From positions 1 to 39,617 of the forward strand of contig CAIJOK010000121.1 in the NCBI GenBank assembly GCA_903822205.1: DNA of 39,617 bases. The letters are read 5' to 3'. The position numbers and the translations under genes were made by a program. The notes below the pieces were generated by a model. That model saw only the letters and a list, made by a program, of their open reading frames with translations, was not told the DNA's origin and searched no databases. Below are positions 26,676 through 35,537 of this stretch, in pieces. Every line of letters begins with the position of its first letter. Position 1 is the stretch's first letter. Origin of the DNA: an uncultured beta proteobacterium. Its GTDB lineage: Bacteria; Pseudomonadota; Gammaproteobacteria; Burkholderiales; Burkholderiaceae_C.

Positions 26676-27575
26676 TCAGGCCACCCGGTGCGGGCGTTTG
26701 AAAATTTGCGGCAGCCATCCACCTGGTGCAAACACCAGAGAGAGGCCATACAACACGCCGGCGCAGCCAATGATGGTCGGGCCGCTGGGCGTGTCAAGAT
26801 GGTAGGACAGCAGCAGCCCGGCCACACCTGCGATGGCCGCCTGCACACTGGCGTTGAGCAGTTGTGCCGCCAGGCTGTCATGCCACAGCCGCGCAGATAC
26901 TGCGGGCAGCATCATCAGACCAACCGCCATCAGCGTACCCAGGGTTTGAAACCCCGCCACCAGGTTAATCACCACCAGCATCAAAAAGACCTGCTGCCAA
27001 AACCACCCCCGTTGCCAACCCCACCCACCCCCGCCGCGTGTACTGGCCGTGGCCAAAAACACCGGATCAAAGGTTTCAAGAACAAAGCCCCTGTACAACG
27101 CGGCCAGCAGCAGCAGACTGACGCTAGCCACACCTGCCACCAGCAACAGGCCCGGTGAATCGACACCGAGCGCGCTGCCAAACAAAATGTGCAGCAGATC
27201 CAACTGGCTACCTTGACGCGAGATCAGTGTCACGCCCACGGCCAGCGCAAGCAGGTACATGGCGGCCAGACTGGCATCCTCTTTAAGCGTCGTCGCACGG
27301 CTAACCGCGCCAGCGAGGGCTGCAACCAGCAGACCGGCGGCCACCCCCCCCAGCGCCATGGCGGGCAGCGACAAGCCAAACAGCATGAAGCCTATCGCCA
27401 CACCCGGCAACACGGCATGACTTAAGGCATCACCCAGCAGGCTCATGCGTCGCAGCGTCAAAAAAACCCCCAGGGGGGCAGCGCTGATCGCAAGCGCCAG
27501 CGTGGCCACCAAAGCCCGTCGCATAAAGGCAAATTCGGCAAACGGGCCGAGCAAAATGTCCCATAAACCGGTCAT
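26676..27575 (-). CDS. znuB: Zinc ABC transporter, membrane permease
   Basis: Integral-membrane permease of the metal ABC family (ABC-3). The 299 residues are almost entirely hydrophobic with about eight spans. Seen: RRALVATLALAISAAPLGVFL, the SLLGDALSHAVLPGVAIGF motif typical of the family, and MAVGLMMLPAVSARL near the ABC-coupling loop. It overlaps znuC by 4 bp (ATGA), so translation is coupled, and znuA follows 23 bp later. Together with ZnuA and ZnuC it forms a complete importer. Confidence 0.92.
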   Translation of the reverse strand: MTGLWDILLGPFAEFAFMRRALVATLALAISAAPLGVFLTLRRMSLLGDALSHAVLPGVAIGFMLFGLSLPAMALGGVAAGLLVAALAGAVSRATTLKEDASLAAMYLLALAVGVTLISRQGSQLDLLHILFGSALGVDSPGLLLVAGVASVSLLLLAALYRGFVLETFDPVFLATASTRGGGGWGWQRGWFWQQVFLMLVVINLVAGFQTLGTLMAVGLMMLPAVSARLWHDSLAAQLLNASVQAAIAGVAGLLLSYHLDTPSGPTIIGCAGVLYGLSLVFAPGGWLPQIFKRPHRVA

Positions 27576-28309
27576 GCTGCGATCTCGTCAGTGTGGCAAA
27601 TTGCTGCGTTATCGTCCCAGGCCTCAGCCAGGGTACGGGCGCGTTGCAAATGAGAGGCAGTCAGCACCTGCATCGTTGGTCCCCAGGCGACCAGTTCACG
27701 CGCCAGCAGCACGGTTTGGTCAAAGTGTGCGCGCACTTGGGTCTCGTCATGCAGCACGGCAATCACGGTCCGGCCCTGGGTTTGCCATTGGTGGATCAGA
27801 TCAATCAAGGCGGCTGTAGTCCGCGAGTCCATGGCGTTAAAGGGTTCGTCCAGCAAGATCAAATCAGCGTCCTGCATCAGCAGACGGGCAAACAACACAC
27901 GTTGAAACTGCCCGCTGGACAACGACCCGAGCGATCGTCCCTCAAAACCTGCCAGCCCCACGGTGTGGATGGCGGTATCAGCTCGAGACAACTTGTCGGC
28001 ATTGGTCCCGCCAAAGGCCCCTGTGGCGTTCCAGCAGCCCAGCAGTACGCAGTCGCGCACCTGTAGCGGAAAGCTGCGATCCACCCCTGTCTGCTGGGGC
28101 AGGTAGGCGATGCGATCCGGCGGCGTGTCGGTGCGCACACAACCCCCTGCAGGCTCTTGCAGACCCGCGATGCTTTTGAGCAAAGTGCTTTTACCAGACC
28201 CGTTGGGACCTATCACGGCAGTCAGTGCTCCCGTCACAAACTGGCCGCTGATGTGGTGCAGGGCCGGATGTTGGCGGTAGCTCACGGTCAGGTTATCGAC
28301 AGTTACCAC
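27572..28309 (-). CDS. znuC: Zinc ABC transporter, ATP-binding protein
   Basis: ATPase subunit of the metal importer. Seen in 245 residues: GPNGSGKST (Walker A), LSSGQFQRVLFARLL (ABC signature), DLILLDEPF (Walker B) and a downstream H-loop LHDE. I place the start at the GTG at 28309, where similarity begins (VTVDNLTVSYRQHP); the open frame continues to a TTG at 28384 through residues of no family similarity. The start codon overlaps the stop of a small upstream frame, which would allow translational coupling. Transcription probably starts in the zur intergenic region. Confidence 0.9.
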   Translation of the reverse strand: MVTVDNLTVSYRQHPALHHISGQFVTGALTAVIGPNGSGKSTLLKSIAGLQEPAGGCVRTDTPPDRIAYLPQQTGVDRSFPLQVRDCVLLGCWNATGAFGGTNADKLSRADTAIHTVGLAGFEGRSLGSLSSGQFQRVLFARLLMQDADLILLDEPFNAMDSRTTAALIDLIHQWQTQGRTVIAVLHDETQVRAHFDQTVLLARELVAWGPTMQVLTASHLQRARTLAEAWDDNAAICHTDEIAA

Positions 28310-28566
28310 AGCCAGGTTTCTGCATGGGCCCACCACACCGCCAGCCACAGCACCACTGGCAATACGGCAACCCTCCGCAGCCAAGCCGACCAGGCCAGAA
28401 CACTGCGCATTGAAGCGGCACTGACCCGTGTTAGCTGTGTTAGCTGTGTTAGCTGTGTTAGCGGTGTTAGAAGGCTGTGCAAAGCGTCGTGAGCGTGCTC
28501 AGGTAAAGGGGTGGACGGTTTCATGGAGACGGAGGTAACAAACAGGGAGAGGGAGGCTTCAGCCAT
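28303..28566 (-). CDS. Possible small membrane protein upstream of znuC (low confidence)
   Basis: An 87-codon frame beginning with ATG at the edge of a predicted Zur operator and ending across the znuC GTG. The middle holds a repeated LTQ run encoded by a 9-bp tandem repeat; the C-terminal 25 residues are hydrophobic (RRVAVLPVVLWLAVWW). No family similarity is recognised and no strong ribosome site precedes the ATG. It may be a genuine small leader or membrane peptide in the znu operon, or chance. Confidence 0.25.
   Translation of the reverse strand: MAEASLSLFVTSVSMKPSTPLPEHAHDALHSLLTPLTQLTQLTQLTRVSAASMRSVLAWSAWLRRVAVLPVVLWLAVWWAHAETWLW
28428..28470. repeat. 9-bp tandem repeat, GTGTTAGCT units
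   Basis: Units at 28428-28436, 28437-28445 and 28446-28454 are identical. 28455-28463 differs in its last base, and a partial unit ends at 28470. It lies in the znuC-zur intergenic part and keeps the small upstream frame open. Confidence 0.85.
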
Positions 28567-28612
28567 AATGCAATCTCATTGCACGCTAGTCTAATGCAAC
28601 TAAATTGCGTTA
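28566..28612. promoter_or_regulatory. Two candidate Zur operators between znuC and zur
   Basis: Two imperfect palindromes share the form TAATGCAA-N5-TTGCR. Site 1 spans 28566-28583, with TGCAAT (569-574) and ATTGCA (578-583) in perfect symmetry. Site 2 spans 28592-28612, with TAATGCAA and TTGCGTTA differing from perfect symmetry at one position. They lie between the divergently transcribed znu genes and the zur-like gene, where a zinc-responsive repressor would act on both. Naming the binding protein as Zur is inference from position. Confidence 0.6.
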
Positions 28613-28649
28613 AAGACAAAATTGCAAAAATTTTGCTTTCTTCACCGTC

Positions 28650-29189
28650 ATGCCTGCTCGCCAGACTTCCTCTGCCCCAGACCCGATCGATGCCTTGTTA
28701 TCTGCCCATGGACTGCGCCGCACGGTGGCGGCACGGCGCGTATTGGGCTGGCTATTAGCGCATCCAGATACCAGCTACACCCATCCCCAGTTGCAGATCG
28801 CCTTGCAGGCCGATGGCAGCACCGACGGTGTGGCCCTGGATCGTGTCACGCTCTACCGATTGATCGACCGATTGACGCAGGTCGGGCTGTTGTTATGCAG
28901 GGTGGATGCCCGGCGCGTGCGCCGCTACCAGGCGATGCCCATCAGCGTTCACGCCTTGCCGCACTTTGAATGCCAAAGCTGCCACCGTGACAGCCCCTTA
29001 AGCGGTACGTTGCAAGGCAACGCACAGGATTTGGAAGTGGCCGCACAAAGCGCCCTGCAAGCGCTCAAAGCCTTGGGCTATCAGGGCCTTAGCTGGGACC
29101 TGGCCGTGCGTGGCGTGTGTGCCGATTGCGCCACGGCCTGCGCCATCACACCACGGGCTGATGCCTGCACTGGGCCAGTCGCGGTTTGA
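28650..29189 (+). CDS. zur: Zinc uptake regulator, Fur family
   Basis: Fur-family repressor, 179 residues. Seen: N-terminal winged-helix region with RRTVAARRVLGWL and the recognition-helix pattern DRVTLYRLIDRLTQ (about 64-77), then HFECQSCH with C108-x2-C111 and CADCATAC with C157-x2-C160, the two cysteine pairs of the structural zinc site. Divergent from znuC with a palindromic operator pair between, so Zur, which represses zinc uptake when zinc is plentiful, is the natural assignment. The gene is followed directly by a 5-bp tandem repeat. Confidence 0.88.
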   Translation: MPARQTSSAPDPIDALLSAHGLRRTVAARRVLGWLLAHPDTSYTHPQLQIALQADGSTDGVALDRVTLYRLIDRLTQVGLLLCRVDARRVRRYQAMPISVHALPHFECQSCHRDSPLSGTLQGNAQDLEVAAQSALQALKALGYQGLSWDLAVRGVCADCATACAITPRADACTGPVAV

Positions 29190-29190
29190 T

Positions 29191-29240
29191 CCATTCCGTT
29201 CCGTTCCGTTCCATTCCGTTCCATTCCGTTCCATTCCGTT
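29191..29240. repeat. Pentanucleotide tandem repeat after zur
   Basis: Ten consecutive 5-bp units, either CCATT or CCGTT, fill 29191-29240 starting one base after the zur stop. The mostly alternating units suggest expansion of a 10-bp composite. A larger or smaller array would not affect zur itself. The rest of the gap to 29387 has no recognised element apart from the ribosome site of the next gene. Confidence 0.9.
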
Positions 29241-29387
29241 CACTTCGCAACGTTCAGCCATCAATCATCGATCCATTGGTATGAAAATTGGGCCAATGAT
29301 TTCACTGGATTCAGTTTGAGGCGCAAGGCATTGCCCCCAAGACCAGCCGTGCCCATGAGAACCTTAGTCGCCAAGGAGCAAGTCACC

Positions 29388-31175
29388 ATGTCTCGAATAG
29401 ATTGTCCCAGTAGGACGCAGTGGGCCGTCAGGTGGATGCTGCTTTGTGCGGTGTGGCTGACACTGGTGACATCACCCGCCAGGGCTGCACTGCCTGAGGT
29501 TTTGACCCAGTTTTATTTGTACGACAGCCCGCTGACCAAAGTGTTTTTTGTGGCGAACGGCACTACCTACGACCCGATCAAAGACCGCTGGAAGTCTTAT
29601 TTGCGGCGTTCCACTTCGACCTTCAAAGAGGTTTCTCGCGCTGGTTTGTTGGCGGGCCTCAAACCCGGCGTGCTGGTGCTGGCATCAGCCGTGCTGCTAG
29701 ACGACGCTGAGCGCGAAGCGGTTGAACGCTTTACAGCCTCTGGCGGCAGCCTGCTGCTAACCTGGGGCACGGGTGCACGCAACGCCCAGGGCCAATGGAT
29801 GGGCTATTCTTTTATTGAGAAATTGCTGGACATGAAGGTCACCGGCAAAGTGAACATTGACTCCAACGAACGCTTCCTCAATCCCTTTGGTGACGGCCCC
29901 TTGTCGTGGTCACTGCCTGCTGGCGAGCGTATTTTTTTGGGCGAGATCGCCGAGACACCCCTGCGGGTGGACTCTGCCCACTTAGCCGCCCGCTACTTTG
30001 ACTGGATGCGTGCACCCAAACCTAAAAACTCCAACGGCGCGGTGGCATTCCTTGAACACAATGGGTCAAGGCGGGTGTATCTGGGGTTTTCTGAGGCCAG
30101 TTGGGACTATGACGAGCGCCTGCGGCTGCCCAAGCTGCTGGACAGCATCATGGTGTGGCTGCAACATGTACCCGCTGTCAGCAAAGCTGCTTGGCCCAAT
30201 GGCAACGTTTCAGCACAATTGTTGGAGATGGACACCGAGGCCAAATTTGCCAATGCCCTTAACTTTGCAGCAGAGCTGGATCAGGCCAAAATTCGTGGCA
30301 CTTTTTATTGCCTGACCAGTGTGGCCAAAGACAACCGCGATGTATTGCAAAAACTCTCGACCAAACACGAGATCGGTTACCACGCCGAGGTTCACTATGG
30401 TTTCAAGGGCAAGCCTGAGGAGATCCAAAAGGACAGACTGAACACCATGATCGGCGACATGAAAGGTGTCATGGGTGTGAGGTTTTTACCCACCGTCACG
30501 GGGTTTCGGGCACCAACAGAGTCCTGGGATGCCACCACTGAGAAATTGTTGCGTCAGTTGGGCATTCACCACCATGTGGCAGACCCCGGGTCCTCAGAGT
30601 CGCGCGTGCCTTTCTTTTCGATGTCAGAGCCTGACCTGGATGTCGAAGAGGCCATCGTTGTCATGCCCAGAACGCAGATGGATGATTTGAACTACCTGGG
30701 CCTCAAACTGGATGTGGACAGGGCATCGGCGTTGATCATGCTGGACTTTGACTACCTGCACGAGACCGGTGCCTTGGGCGTGTTGTCGGTGCATTCGCAA
30801 AACTACGGTGCGGACGGCCTGATGGCTAGGCTAACCCCCCCTTACGTCAAACGTCTCGAAAAATACCGTCAGGACGTATGGGCCGCATCAGGCCAAGAGA
30901 TCGCCGATTGGTGGCGGGCCAGGGCGCGGGTAGCCTTTCAACCCGGGCCATTGATAGGCGGCAGGTTTACCTTTGCCGTTCTGGCCCCAGGCCAAGTTAA
31001 AGGTTTGGCCATGGTCGTGACGCATCCCGCCCAAGATGCCATCGTCAAGCGTGTCGTGGCAGCCTCTGAGGGCATACCCGTGCCTGAGCTGGTGCATCTC
31101 GACTCCTGGCGATCGATTTTGATTTTCAGAAACGAGCTGAAGATCGGCAGCTACAGTTACTTTTTGGAGTTTTAA
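29388..31175 (+). CDS. Exported polysaccharide deacetylase-like protein (NodB fold)
   Basis: A 595-residue secreted protein. Start ATG at 29388 chosen for its ribosome site AAGGAG and the signal peptide directly after it (WMLLCAVWLTLVTSPARA, about 16-33). Residues about 40-260 resemble a class I glutamine-amidotransferase/ThuA-like fold (VLVLASAVLLDDAEREAV, GGSLLLTWG). Residues about 280-480 fit the NodB/CE4 deacetylase fold: metal/catalytic candidates D282 in EMDTE, H332 and H336 in YHAEVHYG, GFRAP (R374) and SVHSQ (H469). Substrate unknown. It does not belong to the exopolysaccharide operon by position, but could deacetylate a GlcNAc or ManNAc polymer; that is inference. Confidence 0.65.
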   Translation: MSRIDCPSRTQWAVRWMLLCAVWLTLVTSPARAALPEVLTQFYLYDSPLTKVFFVANGTTYDPIKDRWKSYLRRSTSTFKEVSRAGLLAGLKPGVLVLASAVLLDDAEREAVERFTASGGSLLLTWGTGARNAQGQWMGYSFIEKLLDMKVTGKVNIDSNERFLNPFGDGPLSWSLPAGERIFLGEIAETPLRVDSAHLAARYFDWMRAPKPKNSNGAVAFLEHNGSRRVYLGFSEASWDYDERLRLPKLLDSIMVWLQHVPAVSKAAWPNGNVSAQLLEMDTEAKFANALNFAAELDQAKIRGTFYCLTSVAKDNRDVLQKLSTKHEIGYHAEVHYGFKGKPEEIQKDRLNTMIGDMKGVMGVRFLPTVTGFRAPTESWDATTEKLLRQLGIHHHVADPGSSESRVPFFSMSEPDLDVEEAIVVMPRTQMDDLNYLGLKLDVDRASALIMLDFDYLHETGALGVLSVHSQNYGADGLMARLTPPYVKRLEKYRQDVWAASGQEIADWWRARARVAFQPGPLIGGRFTFAVLAPGQVKGLAMVVTHPAQDAIVKRVVAASEGIPVPELVHLDSWRSILIFRNELKIGSYSYFLEF

Positions 31176-31271
31176 GTGAGCGGCAGCATTCGACTGACGC
31201 ACCAATGACGCGCCAATGACGCGCCAATACCACGATAATCCCGCGCCCTTTCTGTCCAATCGCACCACACC

Positions 31272-32933
31272 ATGGCCCAATACGTCTTTTCATTGAACCA
31301 CGTCGGCAAAATCGTTCCGCCCAAGCGGCACATTCTCAAAGACATTTCACTCAGTTTTTTCCCTGGTGCCAAGATCGGCGTGCTGGGCACCAATGGCTCC
31401 GGCAAATCGACCTTGCTGCGGATCATGGCCGGTGTTGACCGTGAGATTGAGGGCGAGGCCCTTCCCATGACGGGCTTGAACATCGGCTATCTGCCGCAAG
31501 AGCCACAGCTTGACCCCAGCCAGACTGTTCGCGAAAGCATCGAGGCCGGCATGGGCAAATTGCTTGCCGCCAAGGCGCGCCTTGAAGAGGTCTATATCGC
31601 TTATGGCGACGCTGACGCTGACTTTGACAAACTGGCCGCAGAGCAAGCCGAGCTTGAGGCCATCATTGCCAGCGCAGGTACCGACTCTGAGCACCAACTG
31701 GAGATCGCCGCAGATGCCCTGCGACTGCCCCCATGGGATGCCCGCATCGGGGTGTTGTCGGGCGGAGAAAAGCGTCGCGTTGCCCTGTGCAGCCTGTTGT
31801 TGTCGCACCCAGACATGCTGCTGCTGGATGAACCCACCAACCATCTTGATGCAGAGTCGGTCGATTGGCTGGAGCAGTTTTTGCAGCGTTATGCTGGCAC
31901 GGTGGTGGCCATTACCCATGACCGTTACTTTTTGGACAATGCGGCCGAGTGGATTCTGGAGCTGGATCGCGGGGTGGGCATCCCCTACAAAGGCAATTAC
32001 AGCGCCTGGATGGAGCAAAAACAAGAGCGTCTGGCACAAGAACAAAAAGGCGAAGAGTCTCGCGCCAAAGCGCTCAAAAAAGAGCTGGAATGGTCCCGCC
32101 AAAACCCCAAGGCCCGCCAGGCCAAGAGCAAGGCCCGTCTGGCGCGCTTTGAGGAACTGTCTGACTTTGAGTACCAAAAACGCAATGAAACCAATGAGAT
32201 TTTTATCCCAGTAGCCGACCGTCTGGGCAATGAAGTCATTGAGTTTTGCGGTGTCAGCAAGTCTTTTGGCGACCGTATTCTGATCGATAACCTGAGCTTC
32301 AAAGTGCCTGCGGGTGCCATCGTGGGCATCATCGGCCCCAACGGTGCAGGCAAATCGACCTTGTTTCGCATGATCTCTGGGCAGCAACAGCCCGACAGTG
32401 GCCAAGTTAAGGTGGGTACAACCGTCAAAATGGCCTTTGTTGATCAACATCGTGACGATTTGGCCAACGAAAAAACCGTCTGGGAAGACGTCTCTGGTGG
32501 ACTGGACATGCTCAACATCGGGCGGTTTACCATGGCCAGCCGTGCCTATTGCGGACGATTTAACTTCAATGGTGCCGACCAGCAAAAGCGCGTGGGCATG
32601 TTGTCAGGTGGCGAACGGGGTCGCTTGCACCTGGCTAAAACCCTGATAGCAGGCGGCAACGTCCTCATGCTGGACGAACCGTCTAACGACCTGGATGTTG
32701 AGACCTTGCGTGCCCTTGAAGATGCTCTGCTTGAGTTTGCCGGTTCCATCATGGTGATCAGCCATGACCGCTGGTTTTTGGACCGTATCGCTACCCACAT
32801 TCTGGCCTGCGAAGGCAATAGTCAATGGACTTTTTACGACGGCAATTACCATGACTATGAGGCCGACAAGCGCCGCCGACTGGGCGAAGAAGGTGCCAAG
32901 CCCAAACGGATGCGATTTAAAGCGCTCAAGTAA
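31272..32933 (+). CDS. ettA: Energy-dependent translational throttle protein (ABC-F ATPase)
   Basis: ABC-F protein that binds the ribosomal E site and gates early elongation according to ATP/ADP ratio. Seen in 553 residues (EttA about 555): first Walker A GTNGSGKST, LSGGEKRRVAL, MLLLDEPTNHLD; the arm and interdomain linker with KGNYSAWMEQK and ARQAKSKARLARFEEL; second Walker A GPNGAGKST, LSGGERGRLHLAKTL and VLMLDEPSNDLD. Sequence is canonical throughout, with both glutamates after Walker B present. Monocistronic-looking, with its own upstream spacer. Confidence 0.96.
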   Translation: MAQYVFSLNHVGKIVPPKRHILKDISLSFFPGAKIGVLGTNGSGKSTLLRIMAGVDREIEGEALPMTGLNIGYLPQEPQLDPSQTVRESIEAGMGKLLAAKARLEEVYIAYGDADADFDKLAAEQAELEAIIASAGTDSEHQLEIAADALRLPPWDARIGVLSGGEKRRVALCSLLLSHPDMLLLDEPTNHLDAESVDWLEQFLQRYAGTVVAITHDRYFLDNAAEWILELDRGVGIPYKGNYSAWMEQKQERLAQEQKGEESRAKALKKELEWSRQNPKARQAKSKARLARFEELSDFEYQKRNETNEIFIPVADRLGNEVIEFCGVSKSFGDRILIDNLSFKVPAGAIVGIIGPNGAGKSTLFRMISGQQQPDSGQVKVGTTVKMAFVDQHRDDLANEKTVWEDVSGGLDMLNIGRFTMASRAYCGRFNFNGADQQKRVGMLSGGERGRLHLAKTLIAGGNVLMLDEPSNDLDVETLRALEDALLEFAGSIMVISHDRWFLDRIATHILACEGNSQWTFYDGNYHDYEADKRRRLGEEGAKPKRMRFKALK

Positions 32934-33015
32934 TTGCGTCGGCTGTGTTGTCCGCAACTGATGAGCAACACAAGCCAGTGTCCACTTTGCAACCCTAACC
33001 TCATTGCAAGTTTCG

Positions 33016-35325
33016 ATGCCCGTCACTGAAGCGCCCTACCGCCACGATGCCTTGCTCAGAACCGTCCTGAATCAGGCATCGCGTGAGGGCGATGCCATGC
33101 TGTCAGCGGTCTTGCTTCTGGCACGTCATTCTCTCTATGACGATCTCAAGCGATCTCATTCGTCGCATGATCGGGTGCAGCCAGAGCGACACATTCAGTG
33201 GATCGATGACAACGCCAGGCCGTTAAGTCAGCGTTTTTCTGCGGTTTTGCAAGAGTCCTTTCAACACATTTGCGACGGCGACTCTCCACCGTCAGAGATG
33301 GCTGCGTTCGCTCCCAGCCTAGAACAATTGGCACAGATGGACCCGTCACAGCTTCAAGAGCGGGTGGAACTGGCCAAAGCCTTACACCGTGTTTTGCAGA
33401 CTGTCGCCAAGCTATTGCCCAGTCTGGATGCTGGCATCTGCGCCTTACTGGGGGTTGGTCGTATCCAACCCATGCAAAACCCCCTGCACCCCCAGCATTT
33501 CCTCAGCGCATTGCAGTCCTTGTGGGTATCCATGGCCGTCCCCGCTGCGATCTGTGCCCTTTGCATCAGGCACTTGGAGCCGGTGTGGGGCAAATCCTTG
33601 ACAACGCTTTATTCTGCCTTGATGCACAACCTGCATCGTCATGGCATCCTGGCAACGGGGACATCGGCCCTGCCACCTGCGAGATCGTTTACCCCCCCCC
33701 CCGTGCCAAGTCGGTCGGGGTCACGCAAAGACAGTTTTCTGACGCTAGAGCGTTTGCGCGGACTCTTGGCCAGAGAGCTGGACACTGTGCAGGCCATTCC
33801 ATGCGAAGGGGATGTATCGCTGGCTTCATTTGACGCGCAGTTCTCACGAGAATTTGAGTCCGGTTATGCACCTGATGCCGTGGCATCTTCTGACGACGCG
33901 CCCCAAGCCAGCTTTGCCGCTACACAGCCCTCTGCATTTGTCTCTACAAGACCTTCTTCACTCGCCTTGTTCACAGATGCCGCGGGCACAGAGCAGCGAC
34001 CTGCACTCCCTGGCGACACTGCACCCTCTTTGCACCAACAATTACAGAGCCGTTGTCGCACTTTGGGGCAACAGATCAGTCTGGACGTGGTGTCACTGAT
34101 GGTGGATCAACTGGTCCACGACTTGCGTTTGCTTGAGCCTGTGCGGCGCGTCATTCAGGACCTTTTGCCTGCCTTGTTGCACTTGGCTCTGGCGGATCTC
34201 CGTTTTTGGAGTGACCGGCAGCACCCTGCATTCAAACTTCTGCTTGAAATCACACAGCGGGGACTGGCCTTCGGATCGACCAACGAGGCTGAATTTGGCA
34301 CTTTTTTGATGGCGCTCCACCGCAACATCACCCCCCTGATCGGTCAGCCCGTCAGCAATGTTCAGCCGTTTGACTTGGCGCTTAGTCGCCTTAAAACCCT
34401 GTGGCAGGACTTACCCGAGCAAACGGGCCAAATCAGTCACGTGGTCAATGCCGTGCAAGCCTTGCAGCGCGCCGAAGAACGCAACCTGTTAGCCGAGCAA
34501 ATGGTCGCAGCGATGGAGCTGATGCCTGAGATGCAGCAGGTGCCCTCAGACGTGGCCGAGTTTTTATGTGGCCCCTGGGCACAGGTCATGGCGTTTGCCG
34601 AGATCAACAGCGACGGCAGCACCGAAGACCCCGGCCAATACAAAGACCTGGTCAATGCCCTGCTGTGGAGCGCCCAGCCTGATCTGACCCGCCAAAACGT
34701 GGCCACACTGACCAAACTGGTTCCCAGATTGCTGTCCAGACTGCGCCGGGGGCTTGGTCTGATCGACTACCCATCCGTCAAAACCAGCTTGTTTTTTGAT
34801 GTGCTGATGAAGCTGCATCAACAGGCCTTTCAGCCACCTGAGACATCGAGCACACAGCATCATCCGGTCCCATCAGGCAGCCAATTTGGCAATCAAGACC
34901 ATTGGGTGGCCCCTACGGAGGTCAAAGCCTCCGGGTTTATGGACCTGCCTGATGATGCGGACACACCGCAGTCCCCTGGCCCACACGCGACGGCATCTGA
35001 TGCCGAAAGCCCCCATACCTACGGCCCCCAGCCTCTTGAAACCCTCGTGTGCAATACCCCGGGGGTTTCTCTGGTCGTGGGGGCTTGGGTTGAACTGCAA
35101 CACAAAAATGTGTGGCGACGCACCCAATTGACATGGATCAGTCCCAAGGGCACGATGTACCTGTTTGCCAATGTATTGGGGCAAACGCAGTCGATGACGC
35201 AGCGATCGCTCAACAAAATGCTGGCCACCGGCGCATTGCGTGTGGTGTGTGGACAGCCTATGCTGGACAGTGCGCTGGATGCTGTCACACAACAGGCCCT
35301 GCAAAACAGCCTCTCAGACCGATAA
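33016..35325 (+). CDS. DUF1631 family protein
   Basis: A 769-residue cytoplasmic protein of the DUF1631 family, found in proteobacteria and of unknown function. The C-terminal segment is the strongest match: GAWVELQHKNVWRRTQLTWISPKG, then MYLFANVLG and MTQRSLNKMLATGALRVV, the block that ends these proteins. Upstream, a helix-rich region with conserved-type segments (LSRLRRGLGLIDYPSV; VPSDVAEFLCGPWAQVMAF) also fits. The middle (about 240-340) is low complexity. ATG at 33016 is preferred to a TTG four codons earlier. Confidence 0.8.
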   Translation: MPVTEAPYRHDALLRTVLNQASREGDAMLSAVLLLARHSLYDDLKRSHSSHDRVQPERHIQWIDDNARPLSQRFSAVLQESFQHICDGDSPPSEMAAFAPSLEQLAQMDPSQLQERVELAKALHRVLQTVAKLLPSLDAGICALLGVGRIQPMQNPLHPQHFLSALQSLWVSMAVPAAICALCIRHLEPVWGKSLTTLYSALMHNLHRHGILATGTSALPPARSFTPPPVPSRSGSRKDSFLTLERLRGLLARELDTVQAIPCEGDVSLASFDAQFSREFESGYAPDAVASSDDAPQASFAATQPSAFVSTRPSSLALFTDAAGTEQRPALPGDTAPSLHQQLQSRCRTLGQQISLDVVSLMVDQLVHDLRLLEPVRRVIQDLLPALLHLALADLRFWSDRQHPAFKLLLEITQRGLAFGSTNEAEFGTFLMALHRNITPLIGQPVSNVQPFDLALSRLKTLWQDLPEQTGQISHVVNAVQALQRAEERNLLAEQMVAAMELMPEMQQVPSDVAEFLCGPWAQVMAFAEINSDGSTEDPGQYKDLVNALLWSAQPDLTRQNVATLTKLVPRLLSRLRRGLGLIDYPSVKTSLFFDVLMKLHQQAFQPPETSSTQHHPVPSGSQFGNQDHWVAPTEVKASGFMDLPDDADTPQSPGPHATASDAESPHTYGPQPLETLVCNTPGVSLVVGAWVELQHKNVWRRTQLTWISPKGTMYLFANVLGQTQSMTQRSLNKMLATGALRVVCGQPMLDSALDAVTQQALQNSLSDR

Positions 35326-35432
35326 TTTTGTGGCATTTTTGCAAAAATAACAACATTTGGCCAAGGGGGTCTAAACAGTGACCTGCAAACGGTACTTGGG
35401 GTAACTTCGGTTGCCCTAGGTTAGTAGAAAAA

Positions 35433-35525
35433 TAAGTTAAATACCTTATATTTTTCATAAAATTGACGATGATGCACGTCTTTATTGCACAGGCCGCTAT
35501 GATTTTTTATTTTATTTAGTATTTA
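35433..35525. repeat. AT-rich dispersed repeat, copy B, directly upstream of lysS
   Basis: The 22 bp at 35433-35454 match 3871-3892 with two mismatches, followed by further AT-rich sequence in a similar arrangement (a GCTATGATTTTTTATTTTATTTAG stretch resembling the copy A tail). The block runs to within about 15 bp of the lysS ATG, so it must contain the lysS promoter and 5' leader, yet no Shine-Dalgarno is visible before that ATG. Confidence 0.5.
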
Positions 35526-35537
35526 ATTTATTTTTAT

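Noticed and set aside
29191-29240. CRISPR-like array
   Set aside because: Units are only 5 bp with no spacers; it is a simple tandem repeat.
31347-32585. 412-codon minus-strand open frame
   Set aside because: It is antisense to ettA, has no family similarity, and follows the codon periodicity of the plus-strand gene.
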